Assembly: GCF_033807715.1 (NCBI RefSeq)
Contig: NC_084606.1
Coordinates: forward strand, 39,695,767 to 39,759,766
Source: Cololabis saira
Lineage: Eukaryota; Chordata; Actinopteri; Beloniformes; Belonidae
DNA length: 64,000 nucleotides
Direction: 5' to 3'
Each line of letters begins with the position of its first letter. Within the stretch, counting starts at the first letter, position 1. The notes under the pieces were generated by a model. The model was given only the letters and a program-made list of their open reading frames with translations. It was not told where the DNA came from and ran no database searches. Below are positions 10,500 to 21,413 of the stretch, in pieces. A program made the translations under genes and the position numbers.

Positions 10500-10819
10500 A
10501 ATAAACCCTGGTTCACACCGAACCTCAAAAAACTACGCAAAAACAAAGAGGATGCCTACAGGAGCGGCGACCGAGCCCTGTTCAGGCAGGCCAAAAACTC
10601 ACTGACAAGAGAAATCAGGAAGGCGAAGCGATCCTACGGCGAACGGCTGCAGAATCGCCTCTCTGCCAACCCTGACCCCTCGTCTGTGTGGAGAGGCCTG
10701 CAGAACATCACTGGGTTCAAAAGACCAGCTCCACGCCCTGCAGGCAACCGCAAACTCGCCAACCAGCTGAACAATTTTTACTGCTGGTTCGACTCATCAT
10801 CATCATCATCATCATCATC

Positions 10820-10886
<67 letters not shown>

Positions 10887-10900
10887 CCACCACCACCACC

Positions 10901-10997
<97 letters not shown>

Positions 10998-12223
10998 CCA
11001 CCACCGAGCTGTGTGAGGTGCCCTCATGCCTCAAACGCTCCACCATCATCCCAGTCCCGAAGAAACCCACCATCACAGGTCTAAATGACTACAGACCCGT
11101 CGCCCTGACGTCTGTGGTCATGAAGACCTTTGAGCGGCTGGTGTTGAGCCACCTGAAGGACACCACAGGCTCCCTGCTCGACCCCCTGCTTACTGGGCAA
11201 ACAGGTCGGTGGATGATGCAGTCAACATAGGACTGCACCACATCGACACCTCAGGGACCTACGTGAGGATCCTGTTTGTGGACTTCAGCTCGCCGTTCAA
11301 CACGATTGCACCCGCAATCCTCCACCAGAAGCTCACCCAGCTCACCGTGCCTGCCTCCACCTGTCAGTGGATTACCAGCTTCCTGAGTGACAGGAGGCAG
11401 CAGGTGAGGCTGGGGAGCATCACATCCAGCACCCGGACCATCAGCACTGGCGCCCCCCAGGGGTGCGTCCTCTCACCACTGCTCTTCTCCCTCTATACCA
11501 ACGACTGCACCTCAGGGGACTCGTCTGTGAAGCTCCTGAAGTACGCGGACGACACCACCGTCATCGGCCTGATCCGGGAAGGTGACGAGTCCGCGTACAG
11601 ACGGGAGGTGGATCAGCTGGTCCACTGGTGCGGTCGGAACCACCTGGAGCTGAACCCGCTCAAGACTGTGGAGTTGACAGTGGACTTCAGAAAAAACCCA
11701 CCGCCACCCCCCCCTCACCATCCTCAACAGCACCGTCTCCTCCACAGACACCTTCAAGTTCCTGGGGTCCACCATCTCCCGGGACCTGAAGTGGTCCACC
11801 CACATCAACTCCGTCAGGAAAAAGGCGCAGCAGAGGTTGTACTTCCTGCGGCAGCTCAGGAAGTTCAACCTGCCACAGCAGCTGCTGATCACATTCTACA
11901 CTGCCATCATACAGTCTGTTCTCTGCTCTTCCATCACTGTCTGGTTTGGATCAGCCACCAAACTAGACAGGCACAGACTGCAACGGACTATCAGGACTGC
12001 AGAGAGGATAGTTGGGACTAACCTCCCATCTATCGACGACCTGTACCGGTCCAGGACCAGGAAACGGGCGGGTCGAATCTCTGCGGACCCCTCACACCCG
12101 GGACACAGCCTGTTCCAACTCCTCCCCTCTGGACGGCGCTACAGAGCTCTGTGCGCCAAAACCTCCAGACACAGAGACAGTTTCTTCCCGCAAGCGGTTG
12201 CTCTGATGAGCTCTCACAAATAA
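10500..12223 (+). pseudogene. L2-type reverse transcriptase, broken by repeat expansion and frameshifts
   Basis: Order along the strand: linker NNKPWFTPNLKKLRK; a Ser/Ile-coding trinucleotide run (10793-11006) in place of the first RT region; then [20 protein letters not shown] and [16 protein letters not shown] (RT motif 1-2 region). A break near 11200 removes the LQFAYR-type box. The frame from 11209 has ILFVDFSSPFNTI (first catalytic Asp region), APQGCVLSPLLF and KYADDTTVIGLI (the YADD catalytic box). A final shift leads to the C-terminal YFLRQLRKFNLPQQ and FGSATKLDRHRLQRTI region ending at 12223. All family landmarks of L2/CR1-group RTs are present except those lost at 10793-11006 and about 11200. 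Confidence 0.85.
10793..11006 (+). repeat. (TCA)n / (CCA)n trinucleotide expansion inside the LINE
   Basis: About 71 trinucleotides: TCA runs, a central CAC/CCA block of about 11 units at 10886-10916, then TCA again. It replaces part of the RT reading frame instead of simply interrupting it, because conserved sequence expected between the two flanks is missing. Confidence 0.9.
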
Positions 12224-12590
12224 CAAAGTCTCAGAGTAACCAAACACACTGCACCTCTCACTTTTTTTTTATTTCTTTTGTACAATTTTTTATTTTTTAT
12301 CTTGTATTTTTGCATAATTCTTGTCTGTAGGAATTGTAAATAGGTCATATTTTTTTCTTATTCTCACTACCTCAAACTGCTGCACCTTAAAATGTTTATA
12401 ATGTTTATAATTTTGTACATAGAAATTCCACATTTGTCTATTGTCTATTTGTCTATTTTTCATTTGTTTATTGTTCACCTTTACCATAGAGAGCGAAACT
12501 ACCAGAGTCAAATTCCTTGTTGGACAATGTTCGAACCTGGCCAATAAAGATGATTCTGATTCTGATTCTGATTCTGATTCTGATTCTGAT

Positions 12591-13357
12591 TTCATTCCAC
12601 AAGGGAGATTGTGACTGGAGCGGCCAGCCAAGCCGCTCTGTCAAGGTCAGATTATAGAATCCACAATTGCATTGAAGAAAAACAGGCGGATTCCAGTAAT
12701 TTTCTGTCTGCCTTAAATCTCTGGTTCATCAATGGCGACTACAAACAGACGAATTTGTGATCAATTCCCGCCAAGCCGAGCTTCCAACTTCTCCAAGGTC
12801 TTATCCATCTCGCCAATGAGCTCAAAAAACGCAGCTAGCCTGCAATTCTGCTCAAGAACCGCATCCAGCTACGGTTTTGCTCCCCCAATGTTAGAGTCTG
12901 AGGCTTGGTCGCAGAGCTTATCCCCTCAGCCACGTCCGGCAGCTCAGAAAGGGCCAGAACAGCTGTCGACGACTTGCGTGTTTGTCGATATACCAGGAAT
13001 CCACCAGCTCCATAAAAGCAGAAATCCTGTTATCATTAATCCAATTATGAAGCATCTTCAACGTCCTCGACTGACAGAATCGACAGACACAAAATCCTCC
13101 AATGTTTCCAGGAATCCATCATGTATCCGGCAAAAAATGTCCCGGGGCAGGAGGGCTGCCTTACCCCCTGACTTCTCGTCGCAAAGATTTGGTCAATTGT
13201 GCTGAGAGACCAGTTCATCAATTCCATGATTGTAGAGTTTTGGAGGATGTGAAAAAGAGAGGCTCTAAAGGACAAGACAGGACAAAAGCAGCAGCAGGGC
13301 AGATAGGGAGGGAGAGGAGCACAAAAGCGTCCGCCTTCACCGAGAGCCGGAAGAAGA
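12591..13357 (-). mobile_element. Proximal part of the 155-aa-ORF element, minus copy, ORF broken
   Basis: The reverse complement aligns by eye with 57618-58385. The frame starts MELMNWSLSTIDQIFATRSQ and runs to ILSVEDVEDAS, where loss of one G (GAAGATGCTTC against GAAGATGGCTTC) breaks it just before the membrane segment. The rest of the ORF is still recognisable to 12750. The L2 LINE separates this part from 9301-9617. Confidence 0.85.
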
Positions 13358-13384
13358 TCACAATAATCTTCCAATTTAGAACTA

Positions 13385-13665
13385 AAATATTAAAGAACTA
13401 ACACAAATAAAATACACTTCAATTAAATACTTAGTTTTTTTTTGTAATTTATTTTCCCAAGCCACTCGGAGCCGAGGCATAAGGATGAAAGAGCTGCATG
13501 CAGCTCCGGAGCCGCGGGTTGAGACCCTTGGTCTAATGGGTGCAGAACGTAACCCCAGCTCTACTTTAGCGCCCTATAATGCGGTGCGCCTTATATATGG
13601 AGAAAGTTTTAAAATACGTCATTCATTGAAGGTGCGCCATATAATACGGAAAATACGGTAATTTG
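13385..13665. mobile_element. hAT-type MITE fragments
   Basis: 13450-13535 carries GCTCCGGAGCCGCGGGTTGA followed by GACCCTTGGTCT, a diverged end of the same GCCGCGGGTTG family as the complete element at 54733-55176. 13560-13665 carries GCGGTGCGCCTTATATATGG and GGTGCGCCATATAATACGG, another fish repeat also seen in reverse at 24040-24080. Confidence 0.55.
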
Positions 13666-14280
13666 GTGTTTTGTGTGGGGAGCTCAACTACACTCCGTCT
13701 TCACATGGCGCCTCTCCAACCAGAAGTATCATAAGTATCTTTCTTAAACAGAAACCTGTTCTGGTTAAACTTTTATAAATGAATATAAAACAATAGAAAG
13801 AAAGCAGAACATCCATTCTGTAATAGTACACATTTTTAGTGCAATAACAAAAGTGCAAACAGAAAGTCTGTAGAAAACTTCTAAACATATTTGTGCCTCA
13901 AGGCCATGACGGTAGCTACAGTTGGAGTAAAACAGGAAAAAATAACTCATGAACTCAACAGCTCAATGCCATTTTCCATTGGCATTTTATGACTATTTTT
14001 TGACTCTCACAGTAATACGGGACAAAGTGCGTCCCTTTTCAGCTCCATATGGGACGCTACTTTAGTTTATAAATACGGGACGATTCCGTTTTTCAAGAGA
14101 CGGTTGGCAACCCTAGTCACAGCTGTCTCAGCTGCTGAATTTGCTCTTCAGCTGGTGAAAACAGGTTCCTGAGCACAGTCGGCAAGTGTGAAATTCAAAT
14201 GTGTTTGTTGATCTCATACTTTATGAGTAAAATGGGCTTCTATAAAAAATAATATGTTACGTTTTACAAAGATTATATAG
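13666..14280. other. Gene-free stretch, nothing recognised
   Basis: Short frames only; no repeat end identified. Confidence 0.4.
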
Positions 14281-14284
14281 GGAA

Positions 14285-14618
14285 AGGGGAGAGGCCCTGA
14301 TTTCTGCTGCTTGCTGCTTCCACCTGCCTGCTGTGCTGTTGCCGTCCCTGACCCACCAGTCTGGCCCTCGGCAGGAGGGTCCCCCCTTATGAGCCTGGTC
14401 CTGCTCAAGGTTTCTTCCCTCCTAAAGGGGAGTTTTTCCTTGCCACTGTTTCGCTTAAGGTTTTTCTCCCACTAGGGGAATTTTTACCTGCCATTGTTTA
14501 TGTAATAACTGCTCGGGGGTCATGTTCTGGGTATGGGTCTCTGTAAAGCGTCTAGAGACAACTCTGTTGTATTAGACGCTATATAAATAAAATTGAATTG
14601 AATTGAATTGAATTGAAT
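14285..14618 (+). repeat. SINE-like/LINE-tail repeat (copy 1) with (ATTGA)n tail
   Basis: Shares GGCCCTCGGCAGGAGGGTC, AAGGTTTCTTCCCTCCTAAA, GCGTCTAGAGACAAC and GCTATATAAATAAAATTGAA with copies at 25215-25545 and 54388-54592. The pentanucleotide ATTGA tail is typical of an RNA-mediated insertion. No coding region. Confidence 0.75.
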
Positions 14619-14640
14619 TTCTGCCCGTAGACCTGATAAC

Positions 14641-15918
14641 AATGGCCACGGTTACATGAGGTTTATAATTCAGAATTCATTATTCTGAATTAAATAATTC
14701 AGAATTAAACTATTTTCCTTCGAGTTATTTACATGAGGTTTACATGGAAAACACGTTTGATCGGCTTTCTCCAATTCCTCTTAAGGTCTGGGGGTTGGGA
14801 AGGTTCTGATTGGATAGGGGGGCGGACGTCTTTACGTATTTACGTTTACCGGAAGAAAACAAACTTACTATATTAGCAACAACATAGAGGACCACATTAT
14901 TAGCATCCTTTTTGGATGTGTTTTGATTTTATTCTTGAAGCAGCAGCACGACAACATCATGTTCTTTTAATTACTTCCAGGTCCTCCAAGCTATTTCTTA
15001 AATAAATGGTCTCTGCTCTTGACCAGCGTTTACTGCGTGCTGCCATCTTGAAACTTTTTCATTTGGAAAACCAGCCCAGCGTGGAATATAAGCGTCATGG
15101 AGACAGACGGGCGAGGGAACGAGCAGAAAGAAAGACTGGAATTGTCAGACATGGGTTTAAAGGAGGACTCAGATGCAGACCGAGAACGGTAATGACAGGT
15201 TTTTATTTGGATGTTCTTGAATCTCTCAAGACAGGGTGACAAACAAACGGGCTATGAGAAACTAGACGTCACCAAAGGGCGCAGTGACAAAAACCCAGGA
15301 GAAAGAAACGAAAATAAAAATCACTCCAACCAGAGGAGAAACGCTACACTGATCTAAATACCCTATATAAATCTCAAAATCAAATACTCTCACGGAGGGA
15401 AAAAAACGAAGCTGACAATAGTAAAAAACTAAGCCACACTAGTCAGGACTATAAAGAAACAAAAGACGCTCCAAAAGGGAGGAAACAAGAAAGGGAATCA
15501 AAACTACTTTTAATGTCTAACCAAAAACGTTATCAAAAACAAGGTCACTCTTCTTCAGAGGAATTACAAAAACATAGAAATACAAACTTGGCAAGGGGTG
15601 GAAGGTTCTTGGTCAAGGCTGTGACAGGCTGGATGTACTCGCAAGGACGAGATACGACAAAGACTAAATACCCATGAGGAGGGTGGAAGGGCAAGTGTGA
15701 CAGTTAATTTAAAGAGGAATGAGTGTAAACATGATTGCATAATTATTCTATTCGGATTTAAAATCGGAATAAACCAGCCACTTACTTTGGAATTAAGTTC
15801 AATTTGGAATGGCCATTTTCATTCGGAATTAAGTGTTTACATGGTCATTTTTAATCATTTTAAATCGGATTTCATTTTAATTGTGAATTAAAGAGGAATT
15901 AAACTTCCCATGTAAACG
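14641..15918 (+). mobile_element. Repeat element X, left copy
   Basis: Starts AATGGCCACGGTTACATGAGG and ends CCCATGTAAACG. The reverse complement of 19722-20370 plus 23462-23492 is the same element: GGGGGTTGGGAAGGTTCTGA, GCCATCTTGAAAC, CCAGCCCAGCGTGGAATATA, GAGACAGACGGGCGAGGGAA. It contains a solo LTR (15143-15703) that the other copy lacks. Confidence 0.75.
15143..15703. mobile_element. Solo LTR inserted in element X
   Basis: 561 bp starting TGTCAGACATGGGTTTAAAG and ending CAAGTGTGACA. The right-hand copy of element X reads straight through the site (about 19938-19946, TTTAAATTAATCCCGG), giving the empty allele. Orientation is probably minus. No internal coding region. Confidence 0.7.
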
Positions 15919-16029
15919 CACTGAATGAAGGACCTCAACCCCCCATGAAAAAAAACCAAATCCTTGTTTTGCTGGACGTGTGTATCAACAGTACTGGAGT
16001 TGAGGGGGGATGAGGGGGGATGGCATCCC

Positions 16030-16272
16030 CACCTGAAATAAAAACGGTCCAAATCATCCCCCCTGAAATAAAAACGGTCCAAATCATCCCCCCCTGAAAT
16101 AAAAACGGTCCAAATCACCCCCCCTGAAATAAAAACGGTCCAAATCATCCCCCCTGAAATAAAAACGGTCCAAATCATCCCCCCTGAAATAAAAACGGTC
16201 CAAATCATCCCCCCCTGAAATAAAAACGGTCCAAATCATCCCCCCTGAAATAAAAACGGTCCAAATCATCCC
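16030..16272 (-). repeat. 30-31 bp VNTR inside element Y (8 units)
   Basis: Unit on the minus strand is GGGGGGATGATTTGG followed by ACCGTTTTTATTTCA. Eight copies here, seven in reverse at 19018-19240, two at 48705-48775. The repeated MIWTVFISGG peptides are by-products. Confidence 0.92.
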
Positions 16273-16402
16273 CCCTGTAAAACTGCTATCCCTCCTTTCC
16301 ATCCCTTATGTCATTTCATCAATGAATGTGGTTTTACTGCTATTTCAACATTTAGTCATCACCAGAAAAATAACACCAGAAAAATAACTTATTTGACAAT
16401 TT

Positions 16403-16557
16403 TCACCTGTTTCAAGTAAATTTTCACTTGAAATAAGTAGAAAAATCTGCCAGTGGGACAAGATTTATCTTCTCATTACAAGCAATAACATTTTGTTCCA
16501 CTGGCAGATTTTTCTACTTATTTCAAGTGAAAATCTACTTGAAACAGGTGAAAATTG
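16403..16557. repeat. Perfect foldback (ACCTGTTTCAAGTA ... CTTGAAACAGGTG)
   Basis: Two arms of about 60 bp (TTCACTTGAAATAAGTAGAA, AAAATCTGCCAGTGG) around a 35-bp loop. The same hairpin lies in the other Y copies at 18737-18885 and 48448-48590. Confidence 0.85.
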
Positions 16558-17274
16558 TTGTTTTTTCCAGTGATGAGTCTTGTTTTAAGTGTAATGAGAT
16601 GTTTTTACTAAAATGAGACATTTTAAATAAGACAAATATTCTTGTTAAGATTGTGAGTTTTTGCAGTGATCCATGTTACTTATCCTGTGAAGGACAGAGT
16701 CATATTGATAAGTTCAGAAAAGTGTTTTTTATTGTTGTGTTTTGATGTATTTGATGTAAGTCCAGTGGATATTTAAAGCTTACAGAAGGCTGCATTTAAC
16801 TGCTGCTATGTCATTCCTGCAGTATTTCTGCAGGTGTTTTGGTCACTGCTATTATTTGTAATATATTATATTATTTGTAATCAGCACAAATTATCTGTCC
16901 CCATATGATCAAATCCACCATCCCCCCTGATTCTTTTTACAACTCGAGTACTGGGTATAAGCTGAACATGTGTCAGACTGCAGTCACTACAGTCTTTTGT
17001 TGTTCGTCTCCCTGGAGTGTTTCCAGCCAGTGCATCAGCCCGGTTGTTTTCCAGAGCAGAGCTGTGCTCACTACGCTGCATGGCACAGCATTCGTCAAAG
17101 AGCAGTAGCATTCCTCAGCTCCAGAACTGGACTGGTTGGCTAGGTTCTGACGGCCCCTGGGGCTCCTGCATATCTACCAGTGAGCAGACCGTTACATTAC
17201 CCTAACACTCCAACAGAAAAGAAGTGCGGACAGTCAATCACGCCAAACAGGGTTGAACATTTATCAGAGTCAGA

Positions 17275-17542
17275 ATGGTGCGAGGAGTGTGTCTGAGATC
17301 CTTCCTCCTGGCGTGCTCGGTGACGGGCTTTTCCCTGATGGACCAACGCAGAGATGCAGAGGATGAGCGAGGGCTCAACAAAGCCATCTTGGAAATGCTG
17401 CATATCGACAAAGTGTCAGTGAGTCACCAGGTGAAACCACATCCTTACATGAGGAGGATCTATCAGCATCTGGACTCACTGGAAGCTCAAGACTCTGGAA
17501 GATCGGATGGAATGCTGGTGCAGAGTTTTCGGAGTGTTGATC
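17275..17542 (+). CDS. TGF-beta superfamily prodomain-type gene, exon 1
   Basis: Codes residues 1-89. The start ATG has a strong context (AGA before, G after). Residues 1-20 (VCLRSFLLACSVTGFS) form a signal peptide. KAILEMLHIDKVSVSHQV matches the ILxKLGL-type opening of BMP/GDF prodomains, and KPHPYMRRIYQHLDS matches the conserved xPxYMxxLY segment. It ends VQSFRSVD plus one base before the donor C/GTAAGG (phase 1). Spliced to the acceptor CGCAG/GT at 25600, the junction codon is CGT (Arg) and the frame continues as PHHGPQGWIWFNVSS. Two coding exons with a phase-1 junction in the prodomain fits this superfamily. The exact member (GDF, BMP or nodal-related) was not identified. The exon lies in the loop of a large set of mirrored repeats. 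Confidence 0.72.
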
Positions 17543-17778
17543 GTAAGGATTTAAGACCAATTCTTCTTCTTTTGTTGCAACAATTCTGTGAATATCGTGT
17601 CATCGGTCCAGTCGATGTTTCACTGTTTCAGCATAAAATAATGACCTCATTTCTAGTCTGCAGTTTATAGTTAAAATTTACAAGGCATCTCAGCAGGGAA
17701 CCTGCTGGAATCCTGAAGTTTTTGTAAATATTTTTTTTATTTAGTATTCTGTCCTAAAAGTGTCTGAAAAGCAGTGTA
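17543..17778 (+). other. Start of the 8.06 kb intron 1 of the TGF-beta-like gene
   Basis: Donor GTAAGG at 17543; acceptor CCTTTGGATCGCGCAG ends at 25600. The intron contains a Tc1-like MITE, reverse copies of elements Y and X, a 3.1 kb LINE and a SINE-like repeat. Confidence 0.65.
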
Positions 17779-18087
17779 CAGGACTGTCTCAGAAAATTAG
17801 AATATTGTGATAAAGTTCTTTATTTTCTGTAATGCAATTAAAAAAACAAAAATGTCATAAATTCTGGATTCATTACAGTTTAAGATTAAGATTCCCAGAA
17901 TATTCTAATTTTTTGAGATAGGATATTTGAGTTTTCTTAAGCTGTAAACCTTGATCAGCAATATTAAAATAATAAAAGGCTTGCAATATTTCAGTTGATT
18001 TGTAATGAATCCAGAATGTATGACATTTTTGTTTTTGTAATTGCATTACAGAAAATCACAATATTCTAATTTTCCGAGACAGTCCTG
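17779..18087. mobile_element. Tc1/mariner-like MITE, 309 bp, TA target duplication
   Basis: Starts CAGGACTGTCTCAGAAAATT and ends AATTTTCCGAGACAGTCCTG, flanked on both sides by TA. Long inverted arms (AGAATATTGTGAT, TTTTCTGTAATGCAATTA). No transposase. Confidence 0.85.
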
Positions 18088-18389
18088 TATATATTATACA
18101 GACACTATGCATAATATATAGATTCAGGACCCCTAAAGATATCTGTCAGGTATGATTATGGCCCCTAAGTGACACTTTAATGTTTTTTGGCTCTTATCTT
18201 GAGAACACGACCATTCCCATTTCTTGCCATTTAAATTTTGCAGATATTTTCATTGAAAGTAAAATACCTGAAAGTAAAAATAAAAACTAAATATTCTTAG
18301 GCCATAAAACCGATTTTCACCAAATATGTGATATTTCACTTATTACAACATGTCAACATCTGTTGAACCTGTTGAGATAAAAACCTGAA

Positions 18390-19275
18390 GTGTGGTGCTG
18401 ATTACAAATAATATAATATATTACAAATAATAGCAGTGACCAAAACACCTGCATAAATACTGCAGGAATGACATAGCAGCAGTTAAATGCAGCCTTCTGT
18501 AAGCTTTAAATATCCACTGGGCTTACATCAAATACATCAAAACACAACAATAAAAAACACTTTTCTGAACTTATCAATATGACTCTGTCCTTCACAGGAT
18601 AAGTAACATGGATCACTGCAAAAACTCACAATCTTAACAAGAATATTTGTCTTATTTCTAGTTAAAATGTCTCATTTTAGTAAAAAAATCTCATTACACT
18701 TAAAACAAGACTCATCACTGGAAAAAACAACAATTTTCACCTGTTTCAAGTAGATTTTCACTTAAAATAAGTAGAAAAATCTGCCAGTGGAACAATATTT
18801 CTTTTGCTTGTAATGAGAAGATACATCTTGTCCCACTGGCAGATTTTCCTACTTATTTCAAGTGAAAATTTACTTGAAACAGGTGAACATTGTCAAATAA
18901 GTTATTTTGCTGGTGTTATTTTTCTGGTGATGACTCTAAATGTTGAAATAGCAGTAAAACCACATTCATTGATGAAATGACATAAGGGATGGAAAGGAGG
19001 GATGGCAGTTTTACCGGGGGGATGATTTGGACCGTTTTTATTTCAGGGGGGGAGGATTTGGACCGTTTTTATTTCAGGGGGGGATTATTTGGACCGTTTT
19101 TATTTCAGGGGGGATGATTTGGACCGTTTTTATTTCAGGGGGGATGATTTGGATCGTTTTTATTTCAGGGGGGATGATTTGGATCATTTTTATTTCAGGG
19201 GGGGATGATTTGGATCGTTTTTATTTCAGGGGGGATGCCATCCCCCCTCATCCCCCCTCATCTCCAGTACTGGGT
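18390..19275 (-). mobile_element. Repeat element Y, right copy (reverse orientation)
   Basis: Reverse complement of 15988-16890: TGCTGATTACAAATAAT, CACCTGCATAAATACTGCAG, the foldback at 18737-18885, seven VNTR units at 19018-19240, and the end CTCCAGTACTG. It lacks the terminal ~65 bp present in the left copy at 16891-16957. Confidence 0.75.
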
Positions 19276-19721
19276 CTACTTATAGAAGGCTTCAGATGCA
19301 GGAAGTTCTGGGAATGTCAAGGAGCTGACTTTAAAAATTTCTCTCCAACAGCCAAAAGTCAAATTCCAGAATCCAATATTTCGATATAGGAATGGTCAAT
19401 GAATGGCTGTGGAATTTGAACATGGCGGGGAAAAGGAAGGCGACCCTCAGTGCGGCCCAGAACATGTTGCGTTTACACTGAACATTAAAAGAGCGTGGCC
19501 ACATGTGGCCCAGAGGAGCTCTGAGCTCTGAGCTCTGAGCTCTGAGCGTGGTTTCTCTGAGCGTAAATGGGTGTCTCCTGGGTGTCTCCTTGTGATCTAA
19601 TTATTCAGGATGGATTTGGGATTTTTTTTTTTTTCAGTCAGGTGAATTTATGTAAAGTAATACATTTTGGGGGGAAATATGAAACGCTCACTTTTGTCTT
19701 TTCACTACCTCATCAGTCATT
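19276..19721. other. Gene-free stretch with (GAGCTCT)n
   Basis: A short tandem of GAGCTCT, about four units, lies at 19516-19548. Otherwise nothing recognised. Confidence 0.5.
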
Positions 19722-20529
19722 CGTTTACATGGGAAGTTTAATTCCTCTTTAATTCAGAATTAAAATTGAGTCATATTTAAAATTAGTAAAAATTACCATG
19801 TAATCACCTAATTCCGAATGAAAATGGCCATTCCAAATTAAACTTAATTCCGAAGTAAGTGGCTGGTTTATTCCGATTTAAAATCTGAATAGAATAATTC
19901 CAGATCATGTATACACTCATTCCACTTTAAATTAATCCCGGTCTTTCTTTCTGCTCGTTCCCTCGCCCGTCTGTCTCCATGATCTTATATTCCACGCTGG
20001 GCTGGTTTTCCAAACAAAGTTTCAAGATGGCAGCATGCAATAAACGGTGGTCAAGAGCAGAGACCATTTATTTAATAAATAGCTTGCAGGACCTGGAAAT
20101 AATTAAAAGAACAGATGGAAACAGGAAACATCAAAATTGTGAGCTTTTCAAAGTTGTAGCGGCTAAGTTAGTTTTTCTTCCGGTAGTTTAACTTCCGGTC
20201 CGCCCCCTATCCAATCAGAACCTTCCCAACCCCCAGACCTGTAGAGGAATTGGAGAAAGACCATCAAACGTGTTTTCCATGTAAACCTCAATTCACAATT
20301 AATATTTCCATGTAAACTCCAAGGAAAATAGTTTAATTCGGAATTATTTAATTCGGAATAATTAATTCTGCCCCTCCTTGAACCGCCACCTTACTGTGGT
20401 GGAGGGGTTTGTGTGCCCGAGTGATCCTAGGAGCTATGTTGTCGGGGGCACTTTCGCCCCTGGTAGGGACTCCCATGGCAAACAGGTCCTGGGTGATGGG
20501 CCAGACTAAGAGCGGTTCACAAGCTTGTT

Positions 20530-21400
20530 ATGAAGAGGAGGACAGCGAGGACCGTTACGTCGCCCGGATCGGCGTCACCGGGGCCCCGCCCTGGAGCCAG
20601 GCCTTGGGTTGGGGCTCGTAGGCGAGCGCCTGGTGGCCGGGTCTTTGCCCGTGGGACCCGGCCGGGCTCAGCCCGAAACGGCGACGTGGGCCCGCCTTCC
20701 CGTAGGCCCACCACCCGCAGGAAGGACCATGGCAGGCCGGTGCAATGTGGGCTGGGTAGCAGTCGTGGCGGGGTGCCTCGACGACCCAATCCCTGGACCA
20801 AAACCCTCACAGTGGGGACATGGAATGTCACCTCACTGGGGGGGAAGGAGCCGGAGCTTGTGCGTGAGGTTGAGAGATACCGGCTAGAGATAGTCAGGCT
20901 CACCTCCACACATAGCTTGGGCTCTGGAACCTAGCTCCTTGAAGGGGGCTGGACCCTGCCCAGGGTGAGAGGCGGCGGGCTGGTGTGGGCTTGGTTATAT
21001 CCCCCCAGCTCAGCCGCCATGTGTTGGAGGGTCGCTTCCCTGCGCCTTCGGGTCGGGAAAAGGTCTCTCACTGTTGTTTGTGCCTACGGGCCGAACAGCA
21101 GTGGGGAGTACCCGGCCTTCTTGGAGTCCCTGGGAGGAGTACTTGATAGTGCTCCAACTGGGGACTCCATTGTTCTATTGGGGGACTTCAACGCTGATAC
21201 CTGGCACCTGGAGAGGCGTGATTGGGAGGAACGGCCTCCCCGATCTGAACCCGAGCGGTGTTTTGTTGTTGGACTTCTGTGCGAGTCACAGTTTGTCCAT
21301 CATGAACACCATGTTCAAGCATAAGGGTGTCCATCAGTGCACGTGGCACCAGGACACCCTAGGCTTCTCTCGGATCCCGGGGGAGGCGGGGGGACATCGA
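20530..21400 (+). pseudogene. LINE endonuclease region, frameshifted
   Basis: The frame 20530-20934 ends with TVGTWNVTSLGGKEPELVRE and RYRLEIVRLTSTHSLGSGT, the start of an APE-like endonuclease (WNVTSL, then the region that normally carries the catalytic Glu). After a stop the next frame has [19 protein letters not shown] and [11 protein letters not shown] (catalytic Asp/Asn), ending at 21324. Another shift leads to [19 protein letters not shown], the place of the SDH-type catalytic His. At least two frame breaks. Confidence 0.8.
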
Positions 21401-21413
21401 GTCCGAGTGGACC

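Larger units (their letters stand above)
9618..12590 (+). mobile_element. L2/Maui-like LINE, 5'-truncated, decayed
   Basis: Non-LTR retrotransposon with an apurinic-type endonuclease, then reverse transcriptase, then an octanucleotide (ATTCTGAT)n tail at 12551-12590 after CAATAAAGATG, as in fish L2-group elements. Both borders are exact. Comparison with the uninterrupted copy near 58385-58410 shows it entered the 155-aa-ORF element between GAGCCAC and ATTTCA, with loss of about 7 bp. The 5' end lies just before the endonuclease domain. At least four frame breaks plus a trinucleotide expansion make it inactive. Confidence 0.88.
15988..16957 (+). mobile_element. Repeat element Y, left copy (complete, hAT-like ends)
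   Basis: Starts CAGTACTGGAGTTGAG and ends CAACTCGAGTACTG, so the ends are inverted repeats. Flanks TGTATCAA and GGTATAAG agree at 6 of 8 positions, compatible with a decayed 8-bp target duplication. Inside are a 30-bp VNTR (16030-16272) and a foldback (16403-16557). Other copies: 18390-19275 (reverse) and 48440-48830. Confidence 0.7.

Noticed and set aside
10717..11230. Poly-Ser/poly-Ile/poly-Met ORFs
   Set aside because: They come from the TCA trinucleotide expansion inside the LINE pseudogene.
15888..16302. Repeated MIWTVFISGG peptide ORFs
   Set aside because: Produced by the 30-bp VNTR in element Y, which is in frame by chance.
17785..18090. Possible structured RNA (long hairpin)
   Set aside because: The hairpin is the inverted-repeat structure of a Tc1-like MITE with TA duplication.
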